A stretch of DNA of 64,000 nucleotides from SHVO01 sp041905525. GTDB lineage: Bacteria; Pseudomonadota; Alphaproteobacteria; Rhodospirillales; Rhodospirillaceae. Position numbers and translations under genes: made by a program. The stretch is from assembly GCA_041905525.1 (NCBI GenBank), contig JAYRKY010000007.1, positions 62,001 to 126,000 on the forward strand, in the 5' to 3' direction. Below are positions 25,924-34,388 of this stretch, piece by piece (positions within the stretch are counted from its first letter, which is position 1; every line of letters starts with the position of its first letter). The notes beneath the pieces are model-generated. The model did not search any database. It saw nothing but the letters and a program-made list of their open reading frames with translations, and was not told where the DNA came from.

Positions 25924-28563
25924 TTAGAACTTCGCTGTCAGTCCCAGCGAGAACGTGCGGCCAAGGTCGTAAGTGTTGGTGTTGAAGCGCTTGCCGTTCG
26001 ATTCCTGATACTCGCGCGACTGGATCCCGTTGAGATTACGCGCCTCAAAGGAGCCAGTGAACTCGAGGTCACGGATCGTGAAGGTCTGGCGATAGACGAA
26101 GTCGACGCGCAAGCCCGGGTCCTGGGTCAGGTTCGGCAGGTTGAGGCTGCTCGACCGCGCCGACACACGCTTGCTGGTATAGGTGACCAGCACTGTCGCC
26201 TGCGAGTCGTTGGTATCGTCCTCATAGCCAAACTGAACGTTTGCGAGGTGATCCGACTGACCCTGCATGCGCTCACCGCCCACCAGGTAGTCGGTGGCTT
26301 TGGGCGTTGCGCGAATGCCCGTGGTGTTCAGGGTGATCGTATCGCCCGCTTTCACATGCAGTTTCGACTTGGTGTAGGTGTAGTTCGCCGCGACCAGCCA
26401 GCGTTTATCATCGATCCACTTCGAGCCGGACGTCAGGTCGAAGTAAACCTTCCCTTCGACTTCGCCCCCGAACAGGTTCGCGCGTGGCGCGTTGTAGAAG
26501 GTCTGCTGGAAGGCGCCGTCCGAACCCAGCACGGCAAGAGCTTCGACGGGCTTGTTCAGGCGCTTGAAGAAGCCGCCGACGGTGAAGTACTGGCCTCGAT
26601 CGTAGTAATGCTCGATACGCGCATCGGCATTGTAGATCTCGGTATCTTCAAGGTACGGGTTACCCGTGAGAATGCGGTCGGTTTCGGTGTCGCGGTACCG
26701 CTGTGGGGCGAGTTCGCGGAACTGCGGTCGGCCGATAGTCTTGGACGCGCCGACACGGAGTTGCTGATCTTCGGCGAAGTTCCACGTCACCGTACCCGCG
26801 GGGAGGAAATAAGCCCGCGAGATCTTGCGCGAGAACAAGAAGTTGGCCGGCTTGAAGATGTCGAAGGTCTGGATTGTCTCCTCAGCATACTCGTAGCGGC
26901 CGCCGAGGCTGGCCCGCAGAAGCGGACGGATTTCGGAATCGATCTGCACGTACCCAGCGCGGGCATCGAGCTTGGCGTCGTAACGGGCCGCGTCGCCGGT
27001 GAGAGAGGTTCCGGTCAATTCGCGGAACGAGATAATCTCGTCGTTAATATTGCGGTCGGACACGAGGTAATCAATACGCTCGGTGCCGTAACGCGACGGA
27101 TCCCAGTTGCGCCCCTGATCGTAGGTAAAGTCGCGGCGTGATGAAGTGCGATCGTTGTTTTGCCACGCCGCGCCAACCATGATCTGCGCCTGGCGCAGAA
27201 ACTTTACGTCCAGGTCGTAGGTCAGATCGAGGTTCGCCGAAGCGGAGTCTTCCGTCAGGCTCGAGAACGACACCAATTGATTGGCGCCCGATAAAAGTGC
27301 CGAGCGCTTGCCATCGGCGCGCAGGCCATAGCGGTAATAGCGTTCGTACGGCGCATCGCGATTCGTGCGCGAATAGGTTCCGCGCCAATCGACTTTGATC
27401 TCGCCGATCGTGTGCTTGCCGGACAGCTGATTGAAGTACAGATCTCGTTCGAACCATTCGGTATTGTAAACGTTGACGTTCGCGTTGCCCTGCGAGACTG
27501 GGGAGTTTTCCGTGATTCGGGCGCGCTTGGAGGCGGAGCGAATCCAGACCCCCGTGTAACGGACCTCGTTGTTATCATTCAGCCACGACAAGCCGCCGAG
27601 CCCGCTCCAGCCGATGTCATTCTGGGTCGAGCGGAACTTGGCGTCCGTGGCGAGCGCGAGCCCGCCCAGATCGGGAACGGTGGTCTGGCGTACGCCCTCG
27701 CGAGAAAGCCAGCTGTTGCGATAGTTCAGCACGCCAACCACACCGATGCTGCTGCTATCGGAGGTGAACGTATGCCCGCCGGACAGATCGAGACTTCCAC
27801 CCGGTGGGATCTTTGAGGTCTGGATGAGATTGAGGGGCGCATTATTGAAAGAGCGCGCAACGCCCTTCACTTCTTCCGGCGTAAGGCTGCCGGTGGTCCC
27901 GCTTGCGACGACCGGCTTGGTCATCGCCAGTTCCTTGATGCCCGCGGGCAATTTGCGCGCGCCATCGTCGAAAGCCAGAAAATCGGTATCGGACCCGAAG
28001 TAGGTAAGGCCTCGCTTGCCGGTCGTCTCCGTGTCGGCGCTGATCCCGATGCCAACATTGAAGTAAGAAGAATCCGGAATACCGACCGTGTTCAGATCGA
28101 TCACGCCACCGCCGAACTCACCCGGGTATTTGGCAGAGTAGGTCTTTTGCACGGTCGTGCTAGCGAGAATGGAGGCCGGGAACAAATCGAGCGGAACGAC
28201 GCGCTGCAGGGGCTCCGGGCTCGGCAGCGGCGAGCCGTTGAGCAGAGCTTGCGAATAGCGCTCGCCAAGGCCGCGCACGTAGACGAAGCGGCCGCTTACC
28301 AGCGACAGGCCGGTGACGCGGGTCAGCGCTTGGGCCGCGTTGTCGTCGCCCGAGCGCTGGAGATCTTCGGCAGTGAGAACGCTGACGACTTCCGGGGTGT
28401 CGCGTATTTCATTCGGGATGAAGCGGCCCTGAACGATAATTTCTTCGGTTGCTTCACCCGGCGGCGGAGCGGCGGTTTGCGCCTGTGCATAAAGGGGCTG
28501 CGCCATAATCAGCGCCGTTCCCCCGAGCAGCAGGGCTTTCAGTCTGCACGTGGTGACTTTCAT
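25924..28563 (-). CDS. TonB-dependent outer-membrane receptor
   Basis: 879 residues. Signal peptide ending PLYAQAQ, then a TonB-box-like EEIIVQGRF, plug domain (IRDTPEVVSVLTAEDLQRSG, GRFVYVRGLGERYSQALLNG, FGGGVIDLNT) and a beta barrel ending in the aromatic GLTAKF. It imports a ligand across the outer membrane using TonB energy. The plug start IIVQGRFIPNEIRDTPEVVS is of the type paired with surface lipoproteins in Caulobacter-like bacteria. The gene lies 73 bp after the lipoprotein gene on the same strand, with a hairpin between. Ligand is unknown; a phosphate compound is suggested by the PhoX neighbourhood. Confidence 0.93.
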   Translation of the reverse strand: MKVTTCRLKALLLGGTALIMAQPLYAQAQTAAPPPGEATEEIIVQGRFIPNEIRDTPEVVSVLTAEDLQRSGDDNAAQALTRVTGLSLVSGRFVYVRGLGERYSQALLNGSPLPSPEPLQRVVPLDLFPASILASTTVQKTYSAKYPGEFGGGVIDLNTVGIPDSSYFNVGIGISADTETTGKRGLTYFGSDTDFLAFDDGARKLPAGIKELAMTKPVVASGTTGSLTPEEVKGVARSFNNAPLNLIQTSKIPPGGSLDLSGGHTFTSDSSSIGVVGVLNYRNSWLSREGVRQTTVPDLGGLALATDAKFRSTQNDIGWSGLGGLSWLNDNNEVRYTGVWIRSASKRARITENSPVSQGNANVNVYNTEWFERDLYFNQLSGKHTIGEIKVDWRGTYSRTNRDAPYERYYRYGLRADGKRSALLSGANQLVSFSSLTEDSASANLDLTYDLDVKFLRQAQIMVGAAWQNNDRTSSRRDFTYDQGRNWDPSRYGTERIDYLVSDRNINDEIISFRELTGTSLTGDAARYDAKLDARAGYVQIDSEIRPLLRASLGGRYEYAEETIQTFDIFKPANFLFSRKISRAYFLPAGTVTWNFAEDQQLRVGASKTIGRPQFRELAPQRYRDTETDRILTGNPYLEDTEIYNADARIEHYYDRGQYFTVGGFFKRLNKPVEALAVLGSDGAFQQTFYNAPRANLFGGEVEGKVYFDLTSGSKWIDDKRWLVAANYTYTKSKLHVKAGDTITLNTTGIRATPKATDYLVGGERMQGQSDHLANVQFGYEDDTNDSQATVLVTYTSKRVSARSSSLNLPNLTQDPGLRVDFVYRQTFTIRDLEFTGSFEARNLNGIQSREYQESNGKRFNTNTYDLGRTFSLGLTAKF

Positions 28564-28600
28564 TGTGAGTCGGCCTTCTTAGAAAGTGAAAGATGCGGGA

Positions 28601-28630
28601 CCGGCGGCAAGGCACGAGCCTCGCCGCCGG
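28601..28630 (-). terminator. Hairpin between lipoprotein and TonB receptor genes (attenuator or processing site)
   Basis: CCGGCGGC and GCCGCCGG arms with an inner AGGC/GCCT pair. It lies seven bases past the lipoprotein stop. There is no T tract, so it more likely stabilises the upstream transcript or sets the ratio of the two products than ends transcription. Confidence 0.5.
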
Positions 28631-28636
28631 ATGCAA

Positions 28637-30151
28637 TTAGCAAGCGGTTCCGCCTGCGAGGCCGCATGTCCAGCCCACATACCAATTGTCGTTCGGGCCG
28701 GAGACCGCACCGACATAGGTCGTGTTCACGAAGAACGAAGAAACCGAGGTCGGGTTGGTCGGGATCAGAGCGTTTTCGTTACCGCCGTTGATGAACACCT
28801 GGGTGAAGGTGGGGGTGTAACCAGTGGCGATGTTGTTGGTGCCGGCGGTGAATATCTGCTGCGGAGCATCATTCTGGTCGCCGTCGGTGTTACGATATGG
28901 GCCAGCAGCGCAGGAGAAGGCCACCGAACGGAAGCTCGGTGCCGGAGCGGCGATGGTCGAGGCGCCGTCGATATCGAGGCAGAAGATGCTGGTGTTGGCC
29001 GAATACACCATGCCGTTGAGGAAGTCATAGCGCGTGCCGGAGTTCAGCACGATGCCCTGGTGTTGGCGGGAGTCGAAGGCCGTGGTGGCCAGCCCCTGGC
29101 GGCAGACGAAGTTAGCGATCTTCGGGTAGGAGCGTAGAAGCGGCGCGCCGCTTGCGGTGGAGCCGGCTGTCGAGGCTTCGAAGCAGCGGCTTTCTTCGGT
29201 CGGGTTGTTCGAGAAGATGATCGCGAACTGGATGGCGCCCGAGAAACCCTCGTCCGTATCGATGCCGTCGTCGTCGTAGTTGTCGGCGATGAGGTGCTTC
29301 ACGTTGACGCTGCCGCCAAAGAATTCCACCGAGTCGTCGGCCGAGTTGTGGACCTGCAAGAAATCCACCGTGGTTCCGGAGCCGACGCTGCCGAAGGTGA
29401 TGCCGTTCAACTCTTCGTTCGGCGCCACTTCGTAACCGGCTTCCTTGACTTGCACGTAGCGTAGGATGCCGCTGTTGTCGTTCGGCGCATTACCGCCCCA
29501 GTTGATCGTCTGGATCGCTTCAAAGCGAAATTCGCAGGCCGTCGGGTTGGTCGGGAACGCCGTCGCGGTCGTCGGGCAGCGGTTGATCGGCGCGCGGCCG
29601 GCGATCACGAGACCGCCCCACTGGCCAGTGAGATCCTGACCGCCGTTCACGTCGTTGAGGCTGGTGAAAATGATCGGGCGCGATGCGGTACCGTCGGCAA
29701 TGATCTGCGAGCCGCGGTTGACCACGAGGTATTCGGCGACGCCTCCGAACACGGTGACGCCCGGTTCGATAGTCAGGATGCCGGCCTGCGCGCCCGCGCG
29801 CGGGGCCTGGGCATCCGAGCCTTGGTCCACACCCACTTCGACCTTGCCGTCGATGCGGTATACGGTGCCCGGACGATAGGGGAGGGTCAGGTTGCCGAGG
29901 ATGGTGCGGGGAATGCCGCACGAACGCAGGGTATTATTGGCAACGGTGCCGAGGTTGTTGAAGCCCGTGGGACAATCCGCAGAAGCGGTCCCGTTACCGC
30001 CCGTATTGCCGGTACCGCCCGTACCGCCCGTTCCGCCGGAGGCGAACTGCCCTTCACCGGGGGACTGAATGTCGTCGGCATTGTTACAGCCGGCAAGCAT
30101 GACGGCGACGAGGGCCGTCAGAGCGATCGGTTTCAGGAAGCGGTTTCTCAT
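28637..30151 (-). CDS. Cell-surface-type lipoprotein paired with TonB receptor
   Basis: 504 residues from ATG 30151. Lipobox VAVMLAGC at residue 22, then a flexible Gly/Thr linker (GGTGGTGGTGNTGGNGT), then a domain with repeated strands: GILTIEPGVTVFGG, SRPIIFTSLNDV, QWGGLVIAGRAPIN, LRYVQVKEAGYEVAPNEE, FEFFGGSVNVKHL-type DSVEFFGGSVNVKHLIAD. This matches a family abundant in Bacteroidetes and in TonB-receptor operons of Alphaproteobacteria, probably a right-handed beta-helix. Likely role: capture of ligand at the surface and handover to the receptor (inference). Confidence 0.85.
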   Translation of the reverse strand: MRNRFLKPIALTALVAVMLAGCNNADDIQSPGEGQFASGGTGGTGGTGNTGGNGTASADCPTGFNNLGTVANNTLRSCGIPRTILGNLTLPYRPGTVYRIDGKVEVGVDQGSDAQAPRAGAQAGILTIEPGVTVFGGVAEYLVVNRGSQIIADGTASRPIIFTSLNDVNGGQDLTGQWGGLVIAGRAPINRCPTTATAFPTNPTACEFRFEAIQTINWGGNAPNDNSGILRYVQVKEAGYEVAPNEELNGITFGSVGSGTTVDFLQVHNSADDSVEFFGGSVNVKHLIADNYDDDGIDTDEGFSGAIQFAIIFSNNPTEESRCFEASTAGSTASGAPLLRSYPKIANFVCRQGLATTAFDSRQHQGIVLNSGTRYDFLNGMVYSANTSIFCLDIDGASTIAAPAPSFRSVAFSCAAGPYRNTDGDQNDAPQQIFTAGTNNIATGYTPTFTQVFINGGNENALIPTNPTSVSSFFVNTTYVGAVSGPNDNWYVGWTCGLAGGTAC

Positions 30152-30271
30152 TTGGGGGTCCCCACGATTATGGTCAGAGGCTAAGAAAATCGGCGCCGGT
30201 CGCGTGTTTTGAAGGCGCAACCGAGTGGGCGGACCGTACTGGCGCAGTATGACGATTCAGGAGACGGTTTT

Positions 30272-30289
30272 TTGAAAGTGATGTGACAA
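30272..30289 (-). promoter_or_regulatory. Candidate PHO box upstream of the lipoprotein/TonB receptor operon
   Basis: TTGTCAC-ATCA-CTTTCAA on the minus strand: two half-sites 11 bp apart, each near the CTGTCAT consensus (first 6 of 7, second 5 of 7 allowing C or T at the end). It lies 120 bp before the lipoprotein start. PhoB binding is a prediction. Confidence 0.4.
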
Positions 30290-30367
30290 TTGCCGGGGAC
30301 TCGGCGAATAGGTCCCGGGCGCGTTCACAAGCAGGTGCGCGGGATCGGAGAAGGGAAGCCCCCTCCC

Positions 30368-31372
30368 CTAGAGTTCCTGTCGGTGACGGAAAAGAATCTC
30401 CGTGACCCGTCGCGCACCGTCGGCCCTTTCGAGTTGCACGACGACATCGATAACGCGAGTGACGTAGGTTTTGACCTTATCCCAGCCCAAATCGACCCCG
30501 GAGGTCAGGGCAAGCAGAGCGATCTGATCAAGCGCCCCGGCCGGCGTGTCGGCGTGGACGGTGGTGAGAGACCCCGGATGCCCGCTATTCACGGCGCGAA
30601 GGAAGGCGAACGCCTCCTTACCCCGGAGCTCGCCCAACAAAATGCGATCAGGCCGAAGGCGCAGCGAGGCGGCGAGAAGGCTATCGGCGTCGACCTTCGC
30701 CTCGCCCAGGTCACCGCGTACGGCGACGAGTCCAACGCTATTTGGATGATCGAGACGCACTTCCGGCGCATCCTCGATCACGACCAAACGTTCGCCGCGG
30801 TCGATCTCTTTCACGAGCGCATTGAGCAGGGTTGTCTTGCCCGTTCCAGTGCCGCCGGAGATCACGATGGTTTTGCGCCGCTTCACCGCGGCGCGCAGAA
30901 ATCCCATGAGATCGCCGGCGTCGAGCATTGCCCCGAGCTCGACATCCGCGGCCGCCTGACGAACGGTATCGGTCCGGTGAGCGACTTCGAACAGCCCCTC
31001 GCGGCCCAAATCGTCCATCGAGAGGTCCGACATCATATGCTTGCGCACCGCCATTGCGAGCGTACCGCGCGTCGCAGGCGGCGCAACAATCTGCACACGG
31101 GCGCCATCCGGCAGGGTTGCGGAGAGCAATGGCTGTTCACGATTGACGCCCTGGCTGCTGGCCGCCGCAATTTGGCGTGCGAGGCGCTGCAGGGACTGTT
31201 CGGTCAAATCAGGTGCGGCTTCGCGCTTCATGCCGCCCCCCGCCGACTCTACCCACACCTCACCCGGCCGATTGATCAACAGATCGGTCACATCCGCGCG
31301 GTTGAGCCAGGGCGCAAGCGGCGCGAGATAGGCGTTGAGATAGACATTCCCGTGTATCGCTGGGGCGTTCAC
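30368..31372 (-). CDS. virB11: VirB11-type ATPase of type IV secretion
   Basis: 334 residues from GTG 31372. N-terminal domain (LNRADVTDLLINRPGEVWVE), Walker A SGGTGTGKTTLLNAL, RLVVIEDAPEVRL (Asp box region), LRLRPDRILLGELRG (Walker B) and SGHPGSLTTVHAD (His box) define a VirB11 hexameric ATPase at the inner-membrane face that drives pilus biogenesis and secretion. It is the last gene of the virB operon, 24 bp after virB10. All nucleotide motifs are intact. Confidence 0.95.
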   Translation of the reverse strand: MNAPAIHGNVYLNAYLAPLAPWLNRADVTDLLINRPGEVWVESAGGGMKREAAPDLTEQSLQRLARQIAAASSQGVNREQPLLSATLPDGARVQIVAPPATRGTLAMAVRKHMMSDLSMDDLGREGLFEVAHRTDTVRQAAADVELGAMLDAGDLMGFLRAAVKRRKTIVISGGTGTGKTTLLNALVKEIDRGERLVVIEDAPEVRLDHPNSVGLVAVRGDLGEAKVDADSLLAASLRLRPDRILLGELRGKEAFAFLRAVNSGHPGSLTTVHADTPAGALDQIALLALTSGVDLGWDKVKTYVTRVIDVVVQLERADGARRVTEILFRHRQEL

Positions 31373-31396
31373 GTGGGGACGCTCGCGGTTATTGCG

Positions 31397-32470
31397 TTAT
31401 TGGGCAACGTTCGTGAAGTCGAGATCGCGCGCGACGAACACCTGGACGGGCGCGCCTTGCGGAACCCGGATCGTGACCGGGATCTCGATTTGGCGCTGGA
31501 GCGCGATTTCCGCCACGCGGTTCGCCTGTCCAGGAGAGGCGATGATCAAGCTGGTGTTGTTGTTTCCCGTCCCTAGAGCCGCCGGCAAGCCGGCGTCGAT
31601 CACGGACAGCAAGATCGCGGCGCCGAAGCGGCGGAAGAAGTGGGTATCCACCTCTCCTTCAAGACCGCCGCGGCCCAGGCGATCCGTCGCGGGCGAGCCG
31701 ATTTCGACCGCCACGCCGGTGGGCGTGATCACGCGTGACCAGATCACAAACGCGCGCGACTGCCCCTCCGCAACAGCACTCTTATATTGCCCGATCAAGG
31801 CGGAGCCACGCGGGATCAGGGTCCGCGCACCGTCGAAACTTTTCACGTCGCGGCTGACAACACCGCGCACCGAGCCCGGCAAATCGGAATCCAACGCTGT
31901 TTCAAGCACGGCCGGAATCACGGTGCCTTGCGGGACAACATGAGCGACGTTGGCTAGGCGATACGCCTGCGCGGAGTCCGCTGTAGCACCCGATACACGC
32001 GCAGCGAACCGCTCGTCGGCAGACATGCGATTGTCTTCTCCGGCCGCCGCCGGGGCCGCCGCGGCGGCTGGGACGGCGCCCGCTGCAGCCGCTTGTGCCA
32101 CCTGCACAGCGGGAGTCCCCGCGGCCGCGTCATAAATCACAGTCGGCGCGCGGAGGTTCGCTTCGTAAGGGTCCGGACGCGTCAGAACCGGCTGTGGCGC
32201 CGCCTGAACGGGCGCCGGAGCAGGTTCGGGGGGCGGCGGCGGCGGGGCGACCTCCAGCGGCGCCGGCGCGACCGGCGCGGGTGCGGCCGCCTCGGCGACC
32301 TGTTCGCGCCCTTTCGATAATCCGCTGAACACTGTCACTCCGAGTACGACGGCACCGATGACACCCAACGGCGCCACCCAAGGATTCTCGGCTCGCGGTA
32401 CGCGCGGCACGATCTTCGTCGCCCGTGCGAACACTTCACTCACGTCGGCAGGGTTCGATTTCTTCTTCAT
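31397..32470 (-). CDS. virB10: VirB10-type channel scaffold
   Basis: 357 residues from ATG 32470 (ATGA overlap with virB9). Short cytoplasmic start, membrane helix VAPLGVIGAVVLGVTVF, a long Pro/Ala-rich periplasmic stretch (APLEVAPPPPPPEPAPAPVQ), and a C-terminal core-channel domain with VIPAVLETALDSDLPG, GSALIGQYKSAV, and RLGRGGLEGEVDTHFFRRFG. VirB10 spans both membranes and gates the channel. A GTG 12 bp upstream is possible but less likely. Confidence 0.94.
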   Translation of the reverse strand: MKKKSNPADVSEVFARATKIVPRVPRAENPWVAPLGVIGAVVLGVTVFSGLSKGREQVAEAAAPAPVAPAPLEVAPPPPPPEPAPAPVQAAPQPVLTRPDPYEANLRAPTVIYDAAAGTPAVQVAQAAAAGAVPAAAAAPAAAGEDNRMSADERFAARVSGATADSAQAYRLANVAHVVPQGTVIPAVLETALDSDLPGSVRGVVSRDVKSFDGARTLIPRGSALIGQYKSAVAEGQSRAFVIWSRVITPTGVAVEIGSPATDRLGRGGLEGEVDTHFFRRFGAAILLSVIDAGLPAALGTGNNNTSLIIASPGQANRVAEIALQRQIEIPVTIRVPQGAPVQVFVARDLDFTNVAQ

Positions 32471-33243
32471 TGCCGGCTCCACCAGGATTTCTTCGGGCGC
32501 TCCTTGAGTGTGCTCGGCTCAGGCGCGGGGAAGGCATCGTTGTAAATGGTTGTCACCTCGCTGCCACGCCGCAGAACGAAGGATCGCGCGATACGGTCGA
32601 CAATCACCAAGCCATCACGCTGGCGCGCGTTGATAACGGCTTCCTGCCCTTCAGGATCGACCGCATAGATCGCGGGACGGTCTTCCCGGGTCTTGAAGTC
32701 GAAGTAGGTTTGTTCGCCATCATCGAAGACACGCACCGGAAGAGTGTGAATGGACCCGGTGTAGCTGTACGCGGTGTTCTGCTCCTTCGGTTTTTCGGGC
32801 TCTGGCGGCGGGGGCGGCGCGACGACCGCGAAAGCAGGCGCCGGATATACGAACCGAACGCTCACAAGCGGGACCTGCTTGCGCGACTTGGGCTGCGCAG
32901 ACAGCTGAAAGTAATAACTTCGCAAGTTCGTCAGCACGGTCATATTCGTATCCGGCCCGTTCGCCATCGGCTTCAAGAAGAATATGTTGCCACGCCGGTT
33001 CGGTGTTACCTGCCACGACACGGAATCGCCGATCGCGATGCTTTCAATACGCTCGGCGGGACCAAGCTCGACTGACATCTGGTATCCGAGCGTCGCCTTG
33101 AGTTCGACAACCTGCTCGGGGTCATAGTCCACGATGTGAATGCGTGAGTCCCCTGGACCTGGACGCGGTGCAACGGCGCCGGCCGAGCCGCCAAGGGCGG
33201 TCAATAGAGCGAGAACGAGGATCGCTTGAACAGAGCGTTTCAT
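32467..33243 (-). CDS. virB9: VirB9-type outer-membrane core protein
   Basis: 258 residues with a signal peptide (LVLALLTALGGSAGA). IHIVDYDPEQVVELKATLGY and the C-terminal PVRVFDDGEQTYFDF with VIVDRIARSFVLRRG are hallmarks of VirB9. It forms the periplasmic and outer-membrane ring with VirB10 and VirB7. No separate VirB7 lipoprotein gene is seen. Starts by ATGA overlap with the virB6 stop. Confidence 0.93.
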   Translation of the reverse strand: MKRSVQAILVLALLTALGGSAGAVAPRPGPGDSRIHIVDYDPEQVVELKATLGYQMSVELGPAERIESIAIGDSVSWQVTPNRRGNIFFLKPMANGPDTNMTVLTNLRSYYFQLSAQPKSRKQVPLVSVRFVYPAPAFAVVAPPPPPEPEKPKEQNTAYSYTGSIHTLPVRVFDDGEQTYFDFKTREDRPAIYAVDPEGQEAVINARQRDGLVIVDRIARSFVLRRGSEVTTIYNDAFPAPEPSTLKERPKKSWWSRQ

Positions 33244-34388
33244 TTGGCTACTCCCGCACGGCGAGGCGTGAATGCAGCGGGACGGTAAAAATCTCCGAGA
33301 CGCGGTGCGCTAGCCACCGCGGCGGAGGCCGAGGCAACCCGGACAACGGGCGGCGCGTTGCCCGCTGCAGAATAGGCCCGGGCGGCCGATTGTGCGCTAT
33401 CGCGCTGAAGATCGAAGGCCAAGCGTTCGGCGCGCGTCGGCGCCGGCGACAGAGCCGCGACCGAAGCGGCCGCACTCGTCGCGCGGACGGCGGCCGGCGC
33501 ACGTCCTTGGCTTGGCAAGCGGAAGCCAAACGCCATCACGCAAGCCCCGAGCACGAGCGCCAACTGGCCAAACGCAAAGACGAAGATGAGCGAAGCGAGA
33601 CTGGTTGCCGTTTGGGGATCGACTTGATCGGCGCGCTGCCTAGCCGCCGCCTCCAGCCAGGGCTGAATCACGGCCAGCATCAGCACGATCAGCAACCAGC
33701 CGACCATCTGGATCAGCGCGGCCGCCGTCAGCGCCCTCACCCACCCGACGAATAAACCCCGGGCCGCGCGGATCAAAAACAGCGCGATAAAAACAGGGCC
33801 GACGGCGGTGAGAACACCGATGGAAAGCATCGCGGCGGATATCACGCCGGCGCTCATAACGAAGAGAACAGTGGTCGCCGTGGTAATCGACTGCGCCGCG
33901 GACGCTTCGGCGCTGGAATAGGTCCGCGCGGCGGGACCGGCTTTATTGCCTAACGCTTCCGCGGTGCGGCCCAACTCGTCATAGGTGATCTGAAGGCCTT
34001 CAACGGGTGCCGAGGCAAGGGACGCGCGCTTGTCCTGCAGCGGCGCAGACACAACAGCGGCGATTTCCTTGGGTACGCGGCCGGCGACATCGAATACGAG
34101 GGTCTGGAAATTCGCCCAGTTGGTCACGAGCGCGAGGATCGCACCGACCTTAAGCGCCATGATCGGCGCGTCCGAGAGACGGATGTCGCCGCGCGCAAAC
34201 AGCATCCGGTATCCAACGACGGCGACGTAGATTGTCAACAACGCGGTCAGAGCGGTCTGGAAGACCCCGGATCCCGCGGTCAGCGCCGAATAGCCGACCT
34301 GGGCATAGTTACGTGTCTCGCAGTCGACCGCGGCAAGCACGCCGCGGATCACGCCGTCGTCGACCAGGGCTCTGCACGCCGCAGTCAT
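33240..34388 (-). CDS. virB6: VirB6/TrbL-type polytopic membrane protein
   Basis: 382 residues from ATG 34388 (ATGA with virB4). Several membrane helices are clear, e.g. ALTALLTIYVAVVGYRMLFA, ALKVGAILALVTNWA, LLIVLMLAVIQPWL, and LASLIFVFAFGQLALVLGAC, with the conserved Trp in TNWANFQ. A long Ala-rich tail follows. VirB6 forms part of the inner-membrane complex. The identity rests on topology, this Trp region and operon position. Confidence 0.88.
   Translation of the reverse strand: MTAACRALVDDGVIRGVLAAVDCETRNYAQVGYSALTAGSGVFQTALTALLTIYVAVVGYRMLFARGDIRLSDAPIMALKVGAILALVTNWANFQTLVFDVAGRVPKEIAAVVSAPLQDKRASLASAPVEGLQITYDELGRTAEALGNKAGPAARTYSSAEASAAQSITTATTVLFVMSAGVISAAMLSIGVLTAVGPVFIALFLIRAARGLFVGWVRALTAAALIQMVGWLLIVLMLAVIQPWLEAAARQRADQVDPQTATSLASLIFVFAFGQLALVLGACVMAFGFRLPSQGRAPAAVRATSAAASVAALSPAPTRAERLAFDLQRDSAQSAARAYSAAGNAPPVVRVASASAAVASAPRLGDFYRPAAFTPRRAGVAK

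Noticed and set aside
25711..27141. 476-codon plus-strand frame over the TonB receptor
   Set aside because: Antisense shadow; crosses the terminator hairpin and has no ribosome site.
29990..30050. Tandem repeat suggesting CRISPR or minisatellite in the lipoprotein gene
   Set aside because: It is the in-frame coding sequence of a Gly/Thr linker after the lipobox.
30290..31576. 428-codon plus-strand frame over virB11
   Set aside because: Antisense shadow of an ATPase with intact motifs.
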